The notes: generated from the letters alone by a model not told the origin. A DNA stretch of 37,073 nt from Chlamydiota bacterium (GCA_013288005.1 JABDCS010000001.1:122978-160050), one strand, 5' to 3'; positions 26,679 to 36,259 are shown, counted from the stretch's first letter. A program made the numbers and translations.

Positions 26679-28061
26679 TCAAGTTTCATTTGTTTTTAAC
26701 GGTGTTTTGCTCGCTTCATACATATTTCGATAGATCATTTCTTCTGGTTCGTCTGTAGGGCCATGTTTAATTTTGCGGTCGAGTAAAAAAAGAAAAAGGG
26801 CAAATAGAAGAAGGTAGATTAGGACAAACATCGTAAGGGAACCAAAAACTTGCGCGCTGCTTAAAGAAGTTGTGACCCCTTGTGAGGTTCGCAATAATCC
26901 TTGAACAATCCAAGGCTGGCGGCCAATTTCTGCTGTCATCCACCCGACTTGGTTAGCAATTTGAGGAAAGCCCACAGAAACAATAAGGCCCCACAATAAC
27001 CAACGCTGGTTTTGCAATTTTTTTTTGCGTAGGTAGTACAAACCTAATGCCGTGACAGCTACCATGGCTCCCCACATGTAGACCATAAGATGATAGGCTT
27101 GAAAAACTACGTTCACCTTAGGCCAATCTTCTTGAGGAATCTGATCTAGACCTACAACAGGTTGTTGAAAATCCCCGTGGATTAAAAAACTTAGTAACCC
27201 GGGGATCTGAATGCCCTTTACCCTTCTTTCCTCGGTATCTACCCATCCTATGATCCCCATAGGTGCAGGTCCTGAGGTAAAAATCCCTTCCATCGCAGCC
27301 AGCTTAGCTGGCTGATTTTCTGCAACACCTTTGGCTGAACTGTCTGCGGAGATAAATTGGAGAAGAAGAGTTACAGCTCCTGTAATCAATCCAATCTTCA
27401 TCGTTGTCTTAGCAAAAGCGACATGCCTTTTTTTCAAAATGTAGTAGGCAGCCACGCTGACAACAAGAAAAATACCGGATAACCAGCAGCCAATAACGAC
27501 GTGAATAACACGATCTACGGCTGAAGGATTAAAGATCATCTCCCAAAAATCTGTCACCACCGCACGTGCTTGATCACCTTCTCCGACAATTTTATAACCT
27601 GCGGGTGTCTGCATCCAAGAATTGGCTACTACAATCCAAATCGCGCTAAAATGCGCTCCAGCGGCCACCATAATCGTAGCCAGATAGTGAATGGAGGGCT
27701 TAACCTTTTCCCAACCAAAAAGCATGAGTCCCAAAAAACCAGCTTCCAGGAAAAAAGCAAATATACCTTCTGCTGCTAAGGCGCTGCCGAAGACATCTCC
27801 AACGAATCGAGAGTACCTCGACCAATTGGTGCCAAACGCAAACACCTGTACAAGGCCGGTCGCAACTCCTATAGCAAAAGTAAGAGCAAAGACTTTAACC
27901 CAAAATTTTGTCATCTGTTTGTAAAGAGGATTTTTTGTCTTTACATACATGCCTTCCATGATAATGAGCAAAAAGCCCAACCCAATGCTTAAAGGTGGGT
28001 AAAGATAGTGAAATCCAATATTCACAGCGAATTGGATACGAGAAAGCAGCAAAAGATCCAC
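26679..28061 (-). CDS. cydA: Cytochrome bd ubiquinol oxidase subunit I
   Basis: CydA (460 residues) carries the hemes and the quinol site. His18 ([10 protein letters not shown]), the second heme-ligand region with [22 protein letters not shown] and the conserved GRQPWIVQG are present. About nine hydrophobic segments are seen. The length is below the 520 of E. coli, as in enzymes with a short Q-loop. The gene is divergent from the GT-B-like gene at 28175, so promoters for both directions lie in the 113-bp gap. In Chlamydia, as I remember, cydAB is also next to the cdaA/ybbR genes. Confidence 0.95.
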   Translation of the reverse strand: MDLLLLSRIQFAVNIGFHYLYPPLSIGLGFLLIIMEGMYVKTKNPLYKQMTKFWVKVFALTFAIGVATGLVQVFAFGTNWSRYSRFVGDVFGSALAAEGIFAFFLEAGFLGLMLFGWEKVKPSIHYLATIMVAAGAHFSAIWIVVANSWMQTPAGYKIVGEGDQARAVVTDFWEMIFNPSAVDRVIHVVIGCWLSGIFLVVSVAAYYILKKRHVAFAKTTMKIGLITGAVTLLLQFISADSSAKGVAENQPAKLAAMEGIFTSGPAPMGIIGWVDTEERRVKGIQIPGLLSFLIHGDFQQPVVGLDQIPQEDWPKVNVVFQAYHLMVYMWGAMVAVTALGLYYLRKKKLQNQRWLLWGLIVSVGFPQIANQVGWMTAEIGRQPWIVQGLLRTSQGVTTSLSSAQVFGSLTMFVLIYLLLFALFLFLLDRKIKHGPTDEPEEMIYRNMYEASKTPLKTNET

Positions 28062-28174
28062 GTATGAGCCCCACGAGTTTTAAATGCCTGGAGAATAGAG
28101 TGATTTAGTTTTTTTTTGAACCTGCAAAATATCTGATTTTGCTTTAGACTACCTACTCAGTTTTTAACAACGGG

Positions 28175-29368
28175 ATGAACATGATCGATCTTCACCAAGC
28201 TCCCATGAATGCACAACCTTCTACTGAAATCTGTTTCGTTGCATGTCACCCCGCCTCTAGTTCTCACTTTGCGGATTTCTTCTATGAACTTACCAAGCAA
28301 GGCCATGTGCGCTGCAAAATGATTGCAACAGAAAAAGCAGCCGAAGTTCTTAAAAAGAGAGATATTGCCTTTCAAGACTTCTTCAGCGAAAAAAAATCAA
28401 AAAACCTCAAAGATCTCTCCAATGAAGAGCAAGATGAACTCGCAGCTGCGGTCGCTCACCTCTGCCGTCATGCAAAGTGTGTAATCACCGATTTGGGCCA
28501 AGAATTTTCTGCTAAGGTGCAATCTAAACTAGCCGAACGCTATCCCTCTATCGTTCGCATTGCTTACTATGATAATCCTGAATCTTTTGTGCCTGGGGGG
28601 TATTCCCAAACTGCAGCCAAAGTGTTACAAAAAGCGCAAGTTATCTTCTTTGCCAATGCCAAACTCGCAGAAGGGGCTATCTATTCAGAGCCTTCATGTG
28701 CGATAGATGTAATGGGAAAACAACGTTTTGGCATAGGTTATGCCAATTTAAATGATAGCGAAGAGATCCTAAAAAATAGAAAGTCGGAAGTGCGAAAAAA
28801 CCTACGATCCTCTCTTCTGCCTTCATCTGCAACCACCCTTGCCGTTTATTTTGGGGGTGCTAATGAGGTCTATTATGAACAAGCCTTTCCTCGTTTTCTC
28901 GCCATCGTTCAGCAAGCTGCAAAAACCCGTGATCTTTCTTACCTTACCATCATCCTGCAACAACATCCACGCGCTCTTCTCGAAGGAAATCGCGACGGAA
29001 TACTGCTCGAAGAATGGAAAAAGTCAGCTGGCTCCCATGCACCCCACATCGAGATATCCACACACTCTTTCAACGAAATTCTAACAGCCGCTGATCTAGC
29101 CCTCTATTACCAGACGAGTGTGGCAGCAAAATTCATGCTTTCCGGAGTACCGACTGCCCAAATTGGCCATGACCCCTATCCCGATGTACTTATTCGCAAC
29201 CACTTTTGTCCTGCTATTACTAATTCAAAGCAATTTTTGCAGCTCATTCAACATATTCCCCATGAGCCAAGTGCAGAGAATCGAAAGAAAATTGCTAGGG
29301 AGTCTGGAATCAATCCCGCATGGCCTGAACAACTAGCCACTACCCTTTCTTTACTAATGAATGAGTAA
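28175..29368 (+). CDS. GT-B-fold-like hypothetical protein
   Basis: The product has 397 residues with no signal peptide. The N-terminal half starts with a strand-like segment ICFVACHP and an alpha/beta pattern. The C-terminal half has TLAVYFGGANEVYYEQA, LTIILQQHPRA and ILTAADLALYYQTSVAAKFMLSGVPTAQIG, which recall the second Rossmann domain of GT-B glycosyltransferases and UDP-GlcNAc 2-epimerases. I cannot assign a substrate. It stands between the cyd operon and cdaA, where I do not remember a gene in Chlamydia, so it may be an accessory insertion. The ATG at 28175 has only a weak ribosome binding site; 28181 is a possible alternative. Confidence 0.55.
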   Translation: MNMIDLHQAPMNAQPSTEICFVACHPASSSHFADFFYELTKQGHVRCKMIATEKAAEVLKKRDIAFQDFFSEKKSKNLKDLSNEEQDELAAAVAHLCRHAKCVITDLGQEFSAKVQSKLAERYPSIVRIAYYDNPESFVPGGYSQTAAKVLQKAQVIFFANAKLAEGAIYSEPSCAIDVMGKQRFGIGYANLNDSEEILKNRKSEVRKNLRSSLLPSSATTLAVYFGGANEVYYEQAFPRFLAIVQQAAKTRDLSYLTIILQQHPRALLEGNRDGILLEEWKKSAGSHAPHIEISTHSFNEILTAADLALYYQTSVAAKFMLSGVPTAQIGHDPYPDVLIRNHFCPAITNSKQFLQLIQHIPHEPSAENRKKIARESGINPAWPEQLATTLSLLMNE

Positions 29369-29496
29369 AGCTTTGAGAGGGTGATCTAAAAAGTTTTTTT
29401 GGAAATTATAATACAATATGCTTTTATTCAGCGTTTCCCTTGGGTTTAAATTCCTTCTTTGTCAGAATTGAGGATTAGCTGATAGAAGTCCGGAAT

Positions 29497-30297
29497 ATGA
29501 GCACTCTAGAGACACTACGCCCTTTTGTTGAGATCATCATTATTGCAGTGATGCTTAACTATTTACTCTCCTTCTTCTGGAATACGCGGTCGATGGACTT
29601 GATGCTGGGCGTTATCGCTTTCTTGGCATTTTTTGCGCTTTCATCCTGGTTTAATTTTCCGATCCTGCACAAGATTCTTCTCCTTGTTGCGAATGTGGCT
29701 GTCATTGCGATTTTGATTATTTTCCAGCCCGAGCTACGTGTAGCGCTTTCAAAACTCAGTTGGAAGGGGCGCCGTTACAAGGAAGTTACAGAATTTGATA
29801 GACAGCTCGATGCTCTTACCAACTCCGTTTACCGCCTTAGTGATAAACGAATAGGGGCATTAATTGTTCTCGAACATGAGAATTCCCTCGATGAATTTGC
29901 GAATAAGGGGGTGCGCACCAATGCATTCTTTTCTTCTGAACTTATTGAGTCGATCTTCGCTCTTACAACCCCTTTGCATGATGGGGCGGTCATTATACGG
30001 GATAAAATGATCCTTGCAGCTTCGGTTATACTTCCTTTGGCAGAGGATAGTTCTCAAGTCACAAAATCCATGGGCACACGTCATCGGGCCGCTTTGGGGC
30101 TTAGTCAATTGACGGATGCTGTTGTGATTGTCATCTCCGAAGAGAGCGGCAAGATCTCGGTTGCTCGAGATGGTGTGATGACACGTGGGATAAAAGCCGA
30201 TCGATTCAAGGCGATATTACGCAGTATTTTCACTCCCTCTCCCCATAGTGGAGAACCTAAAGGCTCCTTCAATCTGATCCGGTGGTTGAAAGAATGA
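29497..30297 (+). CDS. cdaA: Membrane diadenylate cyclase (c-di-AMP synthase)
   Basis: CdaA (also called YbbP/DacA, 266 residues) makes cyclic di-AMP from two ATP. There are three N-terminal membrane segments (about 9-28, 32-50, 58-77), and the DAC domain has PLHDGAVI (Asp162-Gly-Ala) and GTRHRAALG (Arg195-His-Arg), the catalytic signatures. The stop overlaps the ATG of the YbbR-domain gene (ATGA), the usual CdaA-CdaR pairing. Regulation is unknown. In chlamydiae c-di-AMP is known to activate host STING. Confidence 0.93.
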   Translation: MSTLETLRPFVEIIIIAVMLNYLLSFFWNTRSMDLMLGVIAFLAFFALSSWFNFPILHKILLLVANVAVIAILIIFQPELRVALSKLSWKGRRYKEVTEFDRQLDALTNSVYRLSDKRIGALIVLEHENSLDEFANKGVRTNAFFSSELIESIFALTTPLHDGAVIIRDKMILAASVILPLAEDSSQVTKSMGTRHRAALGLSQLTDAVVIVISEESGKISVARDGVMTRGIKADRFKAILRSIFTPSPHSGEPKGSFNLIRWLKE

Positions 30298-31538
30298 GAA
30301 CTCTGTTACGCGATTTTTTCTTAGAAAACTGGCCAAGGAAAGCTATCGCTATAGGTCTAGCTGTCATCATTTGGTTTGTTGTTAATCACTCCCTAACAAC
30401 CACTCGTATCTTCAGCAACGTTCCCGTACGAATTATCAATTTGCCGGCTGGCAAAACCGTTGAGGGAATGCAATCTAACGGCCTTCTCACAAAACGTATT
30501 AGCCTTACTTTGAGTGGGAATAAAGATCTTCTCGATGAAATAACAGCAAATGATTTGGAAGTTGTTATCGACGGGACAGACGCCTCTAACGAATTTTCTA
30601 TCGCTATCCAGAAAAAAAACCTCATTTCGCTTAATCCTGAGATGGATATTGCATCCGGAATCAACAGGATTTCTGCTGCAACCCTTTTCATAAGGCCGAT
30701 GCGACTTGTTACCGAAAAAATACCCGTTATCGTTACTGGGCCTGTCGGTGAAGCGCCTCGAGGCTATCAATTTCTCGATATCTTCCCCTATCGTCTCTAT
30801 TTGACGGTAAGCGGCCCTGAAAAAGTGATCAAACAGCTAAAAGACCGCGAACTCCGCTTAACCTTTAATCTCAATGAAGTTAGTCGCGCTCAGTTAGATA
30901 ATCTAGCGGATGCAAATTCTGGTTCCGAAAAAAACACAGACGAAGTGAGCTTTTTGGTACCTGAAAACTGGAAGCAGATCAATATTCCTGCACTTTCAGA
31001 TAACCCCTTTACCATCGATGATCCAGATGCAAAATTATTACGGATTGATTTCATACGACGTAATCTTTTACCCATCGACATGCCGATTCCTGTCACCCTT
31101 TTTTATCCTTCGGAATACATAAGTACGCTTAATCCGACGACTCTCCAACTTGCACCGAATGAGCTCCTGCAAAACAATTGGGGCACTTTAATGATCACCA
31201 AGCCACTTTCAGTAAAAGGAGTTAGCCGCCTTTTTCTCGAGATTGTTCGTGATATGATCCAAATTGTCATCATCGCCGAACCGGTTAGAGATCAAACTCT
31301 TCTTCCTTGGAGCCTCCAATTTGTAAATTCACGAGAATTAGAAGATGAATATGTCAAACTCCTTCAGGTTAAAGAAGGAGACGAAGAGATTAAGTCACTT
31401 CAGCCGGAACTACGGGAAGAGTATTTGCGCAATCGCTTCCGAAGCTACATGAACCGCTTCCAACTTTTTAAGCCTAATGACGTTAAGTTTGATATTCGAC
31501 CGGTCGTACAAGGGTCAACTGTAAAAGTTCAGGAATGA
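30294..31538 (+). CDS. YbbR-domain protein (CdaR-like partner of CdaA)
   Basis: The product has 414 residues and begins with a single membrane anchor (about 16-34). It continues with repeated extracytoplasmic beta domains, as in YbbR/CdaR proteins that bind and tune CdaA. I set the start at the ATG at 30294 because it overlaps the cdaA stop as ATGA. A GTG at 30282 would add four residues. Repeats start near IFSNVPVRIINLPAG and later IPVIVTGPVG and LPIDMPIPVTLFYP. The C-terminal third has no recognisable motif. The gene ends 1 bp before the GT4 gene, indicating one operon. Confidence 0.85.
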   Translation: MRTLLRDFFLENWPRKAIAIGLAVIIWFVVNHSLTTTRIFSNVPVRIINLPAGKTVEGMQSNGLLTKRISLTLSGNKDLLDEITANDLEVVIDGTDASNEFSIAIQKKNLISLNPEMDIASGINRISAATLFIRPMRLVTEKIPVIVTGPVGEAPRGYQFLDIFPYRLYLTVSGPEKVIKQLKDRELRLTFNLNEVSRAQLDNLADANSGSEKNTDEVSFLVPENWKQINIPALSDNPFTIDDPDAKLLRIDFIRRNLLPIDMPIPVTLFYPSEYISTLNPTTLQLAPNELLQNNWGTLMITKPLSVKGVSRLFLEIVRDMIQIVIIAEPVRDQTLLPWSLQFVNSRELEDEYVKLLQVKEGDEEIKSLQPELREEYLRNRFRSYMNRFQLFKPNDVKFDIRPVVQGSTVKVQE

Positions 31539-31539
31539 T

Positions 31540-32667
31540 ATGACCCGGGTCGTGTTGCTTAAACAAGGTCTAGAAGCTAAAGGTGGCTTAGAGAAAGCTA
31601 CTTTAAGGATTGCCGAAGCATTTGCCAAAAAGGGTTGCGATGTGACAATTGTAACCGCCTCACAAAACTGTACTCCACAGCCTGGAATTAGGATTGCTTC
31701 TTTTCCCATTGATGCTTGGCTACCTCACCGTAAATTACAAGCATGGAATAAAGTCTGTAGCTCCTACATCCGCGACAACCCCGCAGAGGTTGTTCTCGGC
31801 TTCGACCGGACCACCCATCAAACACACATCCGAGCGGGTAATGGTCTGCATGCCGCCTACCTCCAAAGACGAGCTCCCTATGAGTCAAGATGGCGAAAAA
31901 CCAGTTTCGCGCTAAATCCTCTTCATCGTACCATCCTCCGTTTAGAAGAAGAAGCCTTGCGTCATTCTGATTTACGTAGGCTTATAGTGAATTCCGCTAT
32001 GGTTCGTGACGAGGCCATCGAGCATTATAACATTAATCCCTCTCTCATACGCGTTGTCCATAATGGAGTGGAATGGTCGGAGCTCAATACCCATTTTCAA
32101 AATTGGCCCTCTATTCGTAACGAGGTGGCCTTCCAAATAGGCTCGGATCCTGCAGCCTTTCACTTTCTTTTTGTGGGTCATGAATATGGGCGAAAGGGGC
32201 TCGATGCCTTTCTTAAAGGCCTTAGTCACCTACGAACCCACGACCCTCGCGTAATCGTTATTGGACGTGATAAAAATATACCCGCCTATAGGAGACTAGC
32301 CGCTAGATTGGGTTTGGAAAATGTCTATTTTTTAGGACCCATGCAAGACCTCTACCGATTTTATGCACTAGCCGATGTAGCTGTTATTCCCTCTTATTAC
32401 GACCCTTTTGCTAATGTCACTCTTGAAGCGCTAGCCATGGGTCTTTTTGTGGTCACTTCACGACATAATGGCGGGCATGAAGTTGTTGAAAAAGATTGCG
32501 GTACTACGATTGACGACCTCCAAGACCCCGGCTGTATGGCCGCCAGCCTAGCTCTCGCCCTTCAACATCCCAAAACAGAAGAGAGTGCTCGTAGAATTCG
32601 TTATAGTGTCCGTTATTTAGATTATCCTCTACAACTTGAGCGTTTTACCGGTACCTGCCTTGCGTGA
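31540..32667 (+). CDS. GT4-family glycosyltransferase (WaaG-like)
   Basis: The product has 375 residues with GT-B fold. The N-terminal LLKQGLEAKGGLEKATLRIAEAF has the Gly-Gly-x-Glu acceptor-side loop. The C-terminal half has FLFVGHEYGRKGLDAFLKGL and PSYYDPFANVTLEALAMG, the E(x7)E region of GT4 enzymes such as the LPS core glucosyltransferase WaaG. The start lies 1 bp after the ybbR stop, with AGGA just upstream. It may extend the LPS or lipid-A-linked core. I do not remember it at this place in Chlamydia. Confidence 0.8.
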   Translation: MTRVVLLKQGLEAKGGLEKATLRIAEAFAKKGCDVTIVTASQNCTPQPGIRIASFPIDAWLPHRKLQAWNKVCSSYIRDNPAEVVLGFDRTTHQTHIRAGNGLHAAYLQRRAPYESRWRKTSFALNPLHRTILRLEEEALRHSDLRRLIVNSAMVRDEAIEHYNINPSLIRVVHNGVEWSELNTHFQNWPSIRNEVAFQIGSDPAAFHFLFVGHEYGRKGLDAFLKGLSHLRTHDPRVIVIGRDKNIPAYRRLAARLGLENVYFLGPMQDLYRFYALADVAVIPSYYDPFANVTLEALAMGLFVVTSRHNGGHEVVEKDCGTTIDDLQDPGCMAASLALALQHPKTEESARRIRYSVRYLDYPLQLERFTGTCLA

Positions 32668-32699
32668 GGTATCTGCTAATCTTTTTTTAACCGTTTTGC

Positions 32700-32790
32700 C
32701 GGTGTATTTCAGCTGCTCTTCTATTCGAAATGGATTAGATAATAGGGAAGTTTGTATATTATCCCTCTACTAAGAATCGAAAAGCCATGA
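32700..32790. repeat. Possible degraded palindromic repeat, copy C
   Basis: The right half (TATTATCCCTCTAC...GAATCGAAAAG, about 32757-32786) resembles TATTATCCATCTATTTTGAATCGAAAAT of copy B, with about two thirds identity. The left half is a weak inverted match. It lies directly before the lpxL-type gene. It may be a decayed member of the repeat family, or chance in AT-rich DNA. Confidence 0.3.
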
Positions 32791-32814
32791 AATATTGACT
32801 ATCAAATATTCACT

Positions 32815-34089
32815 ATGATCTCTGAAGTTCTTTCTTATGGCGCTATGCGCACCCTTTTATGGCCTCTTTCTTGGCTCCCTTACCGCATGATTCATGCATT
32901 AGGAAAAGGGCTAGGGACACTCATCTATTATATGTATCCCAAATTCCGTAAACGCGCTCTGAGTAACCTCGCCTTAGCCTCTTCTCTGAAACTTTCTTTA
33001 GATCAAATTGTCGCTACAGCCAAAGGCTCCTTACAAAATGTCACTATTACCTGTTTAGAATATGCAAAACTTGCTCGTGAAAAAGAGATCTCGCGGATTG
33101 TTACCTGTGAAAATCCGGAAGAAGCCTTCTCTTTTTTAAAACAGGGAAAAGGAGTTATTTTTTTCTGTGGCCATCAAGCGAATTGGGAGCTTTTATTCTT
33201 AGAAGGCACTTCCCGTATGCCTGGTGTGGCTATTGGACGGCCCACAAAAAATAAATTTCTTTATCGCTGGGTAATCAAAATGCGTGAAAAATTTGGGGGC
33301 AAGATTATTGAGCCGCACCATGCTGTTAAAGAAGGGTTAAGAGCTCTAAAGAAAAATAATTTCTTAGGCATAGTGGGTGATCAAGGCATGCCAAAAGGTG
33401 GGGTTGCTTCCAATTTTTTGGGAAGGAGTGCTTATACTTCGCCACTTCCTGCCATTCTTGCTTATCGTACAGGCGCTCCTGTGTTTGTCGCCACAGTAAG
33501 ACGCCGCAAAGGTCGCTATACCATTCATTATTCGGCGCCTCTATACGCCGATTCGTCGCAAGACATGGAGACCGAAGTTCCCCGTCTCATGCAGGAAACT
33601 CTAAGACTTTTCGAAGCGAGTATTATGGAAATCCCCTCTCAATGGTTATGGCAACATAACCGTTGGAAGCAGCAACTTCCGGGAACGGTAAAACGCATCT
33701 ATCGCTATGATGCTGTTTGTGTGGTTTTGCCCTCTAACAAATCGCAGTGGAAAGACCTCCTCCCCGCAGTCGAAAGTTTGCGTAAGATTTACCCCACTGA
33801 ATATTTTACTGTTGTAGCCCCAGCTGAGCTTGAAAATTCTCCTGAATTTCCAGAACTGCCTGATGTTCATTGGCGATTTTATAAGAACAAACAGGAGCTT
33901 TTTCTTACCGATTACGCTTCGAAAATCGTCTTTAATTTTTCAGGTTTCGCCTCTCTTTCGCGCCACTATTATCGACACTCTGCCTTCAAAATCCTGACAC
34001 TCGATGAAATTTGGAGACTTGGAAAAGTCGTCCGCGATTCTCTCTCTTTATCTGAACTCTTCTATAAGGTTCTCTATCATGCCGGCTGA
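32815..34089 (+). CDS. lpxL: LpxL/HtrB-type lipid A acyltransferase with C-terminal extension
   Basis: This protein adds a secondary acyl chain to lipid A at the inner membrane. GHQANWE carries the His120-x4-Glu125 catalytic pair. GIVGDQGMPKGGVASNFLGR (about 185-204) and SQWLWQHNRWK (275-285) are family marks. Usual enzymes end soon after the latter. Here about 135 residues follow, with an alpha/beta pattern (VCVVLPSNKSQWKDLLPAVESLRKIYP; LEKS-poor) that recalls half of a heptosyltransferase-like Rossmann domain. I remember chlamydial HtrB proteins as similarly long (about 450). No ribosome binding site is visible before the ATG. It overlaps rsmE by 11 bp. Confidence 0.88.
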   Translation: MISEVLSYGAMRTLLWPLSWLPYRMIHALGKGLGTLIYYMYPKFRKRALSNLALASSLKLSLDQIVATAKGSLQNVTITCLEYAKLAREKEISRIVTCENPEEAFSFLKQGKGVIFFCGHQANWELLFLEGTSRMPGVAIGRPTKNKFLYRWVIKMREKFGGKIIEPHHAVKEGLRALKKNNFLGIVGDQGMPKGGVASNFLGRSAYTSPLPAILAYRTGAPVFVATVRRRKGRYTIHYSAPLYADSSQDMETEVPRLMQETLRLFEASIMEIPSQWLWQHNRWKQQLPGTVKRIYRYDAVCVVLPSNKSQWKDLLPAVESLRKIYPTEYFTVVAPAELENSPEFPELPDVHWRFYKNKQELFLTDYASKIVFNFSGFASLSRHYYRHSAFKILTLDEIWRLGKVVRDSLSLSELFYKVLYHAG

Positions 34090-34792
34090 ACGTTTTTATA
34101 TAGATAGCGATCTTACATGCGGAACAAGTGTGTCACTAACAGGCGATGAATTTACCCATCTTGTGAAAGTGATGAGAGGTGGCGTGGGAGATAGCCTAGA
34201 GCTAATCAATGGCCGCCATATTCTGGCTAAAGCCCAAATAGAAAAAATTGATAAGCATGCTGCCGAGCTCTCTATTTCCCTAATCGAAGAACACGCACCC
34301 TGCTCTCCTTCAATTACACTAGCTGTAGGCCTTCCTCGCTTCAATCATTTGGAGTGGATTGTAGAAAAGGTAACTGAGGTAGGAGCCAATGCCCTGTGGT
34401 TATTTCCAGGGGATCTTAGCGAAAAAAAAACGGTGAGCGAACAACAACTCATTCGCATACACAATCTCATGGTTGCAGCTGTCAAACAATGCGGCCGATT
34501 AGATATGCCCTCTCTCTCTATCTTACCTCCTCTACACTCGTGGCATTATCCACCTGAAGGATCTCTTTTTTTTGGTGACACGTCGCCCGATGCCCCCCTT
34601 TTATTCCGTCATCTTCCTCCTAAGAACACGCCGATTTTCTTCTTTACAGGACCAGAAAAAGGATTTAGCACGCAGGAAAAACTTCTTCTAAAAAATGCTT
34701 GGCATGTTCAAGGAGTCTCTCTTCTTCCTCATATCTTAAGGGCAGAAACTGCTCCTATTCTCGCAACGGCTATTCTTCGCCACATGCTTTGA
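34079..34792 (+). CDS. rsmE: 16S rRNA m3U1498 methyltransferase
   Basis: RsmE (SPOUT class) methylates N3 of U1498 in 16S rRNA. I chose the ATG at 34079: AAGG lies 9 nt upstream, and the protein then begins MPAERFYIDSD, as the family does. This gives 237 residues. Conserved parts are FTHLVKVMR, the middle LAVGLPRFNHLEWIVEKVTEVG, and the C-terminal FFTGPEKGFSTQE and LLPHILRAETAPILATAI, the knot-forming SAM site. It overlaps the acyltransferase gene by 11 bp, so translation is probably coupled. Confidence 0.92.
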   Translation: MPAERFYIDSDLTCGTSVSLTGDEFTHLVKVMRGGVGDSLELINGRHILAKAQIEKIDKHAAELSISLIEEHAPCSPSITLAVGLPRFNHLEWIVEKVTEVGANALWLFPGDLSEKKTVSEQQLIRIHNLMVAAVKQCGRLDMPSLSILPPLHSWHYPPEGSLFFGDTSPDAPLLFRHLPPKNTPIFFFTGPEKGFSTQEKLLLKNAWHVQGVSLLPHILRAETAPILATAILRHML

Positions 34793-34869
34793 TATTCCAT
34801 CGACATTTTAGTTAGAAAAAGATAAGAAGTGACTAGCTATCCACCCAGAGCTATAGAGGGGTAATCAGA

Positions 34870-36060
34870 ATGCATATTGGCTTCATCACACGCCGCAACC
34901 ATCATATTTGGGGTGGGGATCTTGGTGTAATTTACAAATTAGCACGAGGTCTTAAACAGCTAGGAATCGAAAGCAGCTGTGCCCCGACAGCATTTGAGTT
35001 ACAAAATGTAGACGTTCTTGTGGTTTCCAATAGCAATTTCGATCAAAGAACAATGGTGGAAGACCTAGATTTAATAGGAAAGCCTTATGTTGTCCTGGGA
35101 TTTCATGAAGATATTCTTACTTACTATGCAGTAGCCACTGGATTTGAGAAATATGTCCTAAGTTGTCTTGGATATGGACTACCAACCGACAATGGGTTGG
35201 AATACGCTATTGAGCGACTCATTGAAATGCCGCACATCGTCCATTACTATGGAGAGGCTCCTAAGCGCACGGTATTGTATAATTATGCGCTTATGACAAA
35301 TGCTGCTCTTTGTATCGCGAATTCACCTACAGAAGCCCGTTTTATGAAGCGCGACTACCCCTACTGTAAAACGGCTGTTGTCCCTGTTGCACCCGGACTC
35401 GTCACTAACTATGCAGGTTTACCGGATGATAGTTTTATACGCTGGATAGGCCTTCCCTCAAAAAGTTACGTCCTGCAAGTGGGCCGCATAGAAGGAAGAA
35501 AAAATCAATTTGGCACATTACTCGCTATGCGAAATATCGATCTTCCACTTGTATTCATCGCAAGTCGAGCATTTGGTATCCAATATGAAGCAGCGTGCGT
35601 TGAAGCAGCTCTTAAGTGGCGAAAGGCACCTACTATTTTTGTGAGTCAAAATTTAAAACCTTACGAAGAGGGATCAGTAAAAATTGTACCCTTCCCTCAA
35701 GACAACCCGCTACCTGATGAAATCCTTTTAAGTGCATATTATCATGCTGGTCTTCATCTGCATCCCGCCTTTCATGAGCTTCCTGGGGCTACCTTCTTAG
35801 AAGCTGCACGTTTAGGCACACCTACAGTTGCCTCTGAATGGTGCACCATTACCGATTATTTTTTTGATCGTGTAAACGGTCATTCTAATCTCGATGGACG
35901 TATTGTCTATGCACCCCCTCATCACATTCAAGATATGGAAAATCTGATTTCTGGTATGTTTGGTAAGCAGTTTACTCCTTTAGAGGATCATCCTTCACTT
36001 ACTTATAATGATGTTGATTCTGCCCGAGACTTTGCTCTAGCTCTCTCTCAAACTTTTTAG
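34870..36060 (+). CDS. GT4-like glycosyltransferase
   Basis: The product has 396 residues and starts with AGAGGGG 8 nt upstream of the ATG. The N-terminus has IGFITRRNHHIWGGDLGVIYKLARGL, a Gly-Gly loop. The C-terminal half has YVLQVGRIEGRKNQFGTLLA and LHPAFHELPGATFLEAARLGTP, the donor-binding E(x7)E of GT4. It is likely to act in LPS, capsule or other glycan synthesis; the substrate is not deducible. It follows rsmE by 77 bp and precedes repeat copy B. Confidence 0.78.
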   Translation: MHIGFITRRNHHIWGGDLGVIYKLARGLKQLGIESSCAPTAFELQNVDVLVVSNSNFDQRTMVEDLDLIGKPYVVLGFHEDILTYYAVATGFEKYVLSCLGYGLPTDNGLEYAIERLIEMPHIVHYYGEAPKRTVLYNYALMTNAALCIANSPTEARFMKRDYPYCKTAVVPVAPGLVTNYAGLPDDSFIRWIGLPSKSYVLQVGRIEGRKNQFGTLLAMRNIDLPLVFIASRAFGIQYEAACVEAALKWRKAPTIFVSQNLKPYEEGSVKIVPFPQDNPLPDEILLSAYYHAGLHLHPAFHELPGATFLEAARLGTPTVASEWCTITDYFFDRVNGHSNLDGRIVYAPPHHIQDMENLISGMFGKQFTPLEDHPSLTYNDVDSARDFALALSQTF

Positions 36061-36076
36061 GAATTTAATTTAATGG

Positions 36077-36198
36077 GCAGATTTTCGATTCAAAATAGAT
36101 GGTTAATATACGCAGTTGATATTATCCATCTATTTTGAATCGAAAATCTGCTCAAAAAGCTCAGAAAATCGATAAAAATAAGCTTTGGATACACCCTC
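36077..36198. mobile_element. MITE-like palindromic element, copy B (right part)
   Basis: Perfect 26-bp inverted arms (36077-36102 and 36126-36151, GCAGATTTTCGATTCAAAAT...) surround a 23-nt centre. They are followed by a right end, GATAAAAATAAGC...ACACCCTC, at 36171-36198. The stretch matches 14326-14441 (copy A) closely along its whole length. The left terminal repeat seen in copy A is absent here: 36060 is the stop of the preceding gene. The right end stands 61 bp before the start of the Nudix gene. Confidence 0.6.
36171..36198. repeat. Inverted repeat end, left of the Nudix gene
   Basis: This 28-bp sequence is, in reverse complement, 26/28 identical to 36812-36839. The GAGGGTGTATC end points toward the Nudix gene from both sides, so the gene lies between two facing repeat ends. 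Confidence 0.7.
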
Positions 36199-36259
36199 AA
36201 TATCGCTCAAACAAACTATAATTCTTAAGTTAAGTTCGCAAACCTACAGGAAATTTCGA

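Noticed and set aside
30393..30770. 125-codon minus-strand frame opposite the YbbR-domain gene
   Set aside because: The plus-strand gene is conserved and coupled to cdaA; the minus frame has no motif.
34792..34870. Possible regulatory hairpin between rsmE and the GT4 gene
   Set aside because: Only a 5-bp TAGCT/AGCTA match was found, which is expected by chance.
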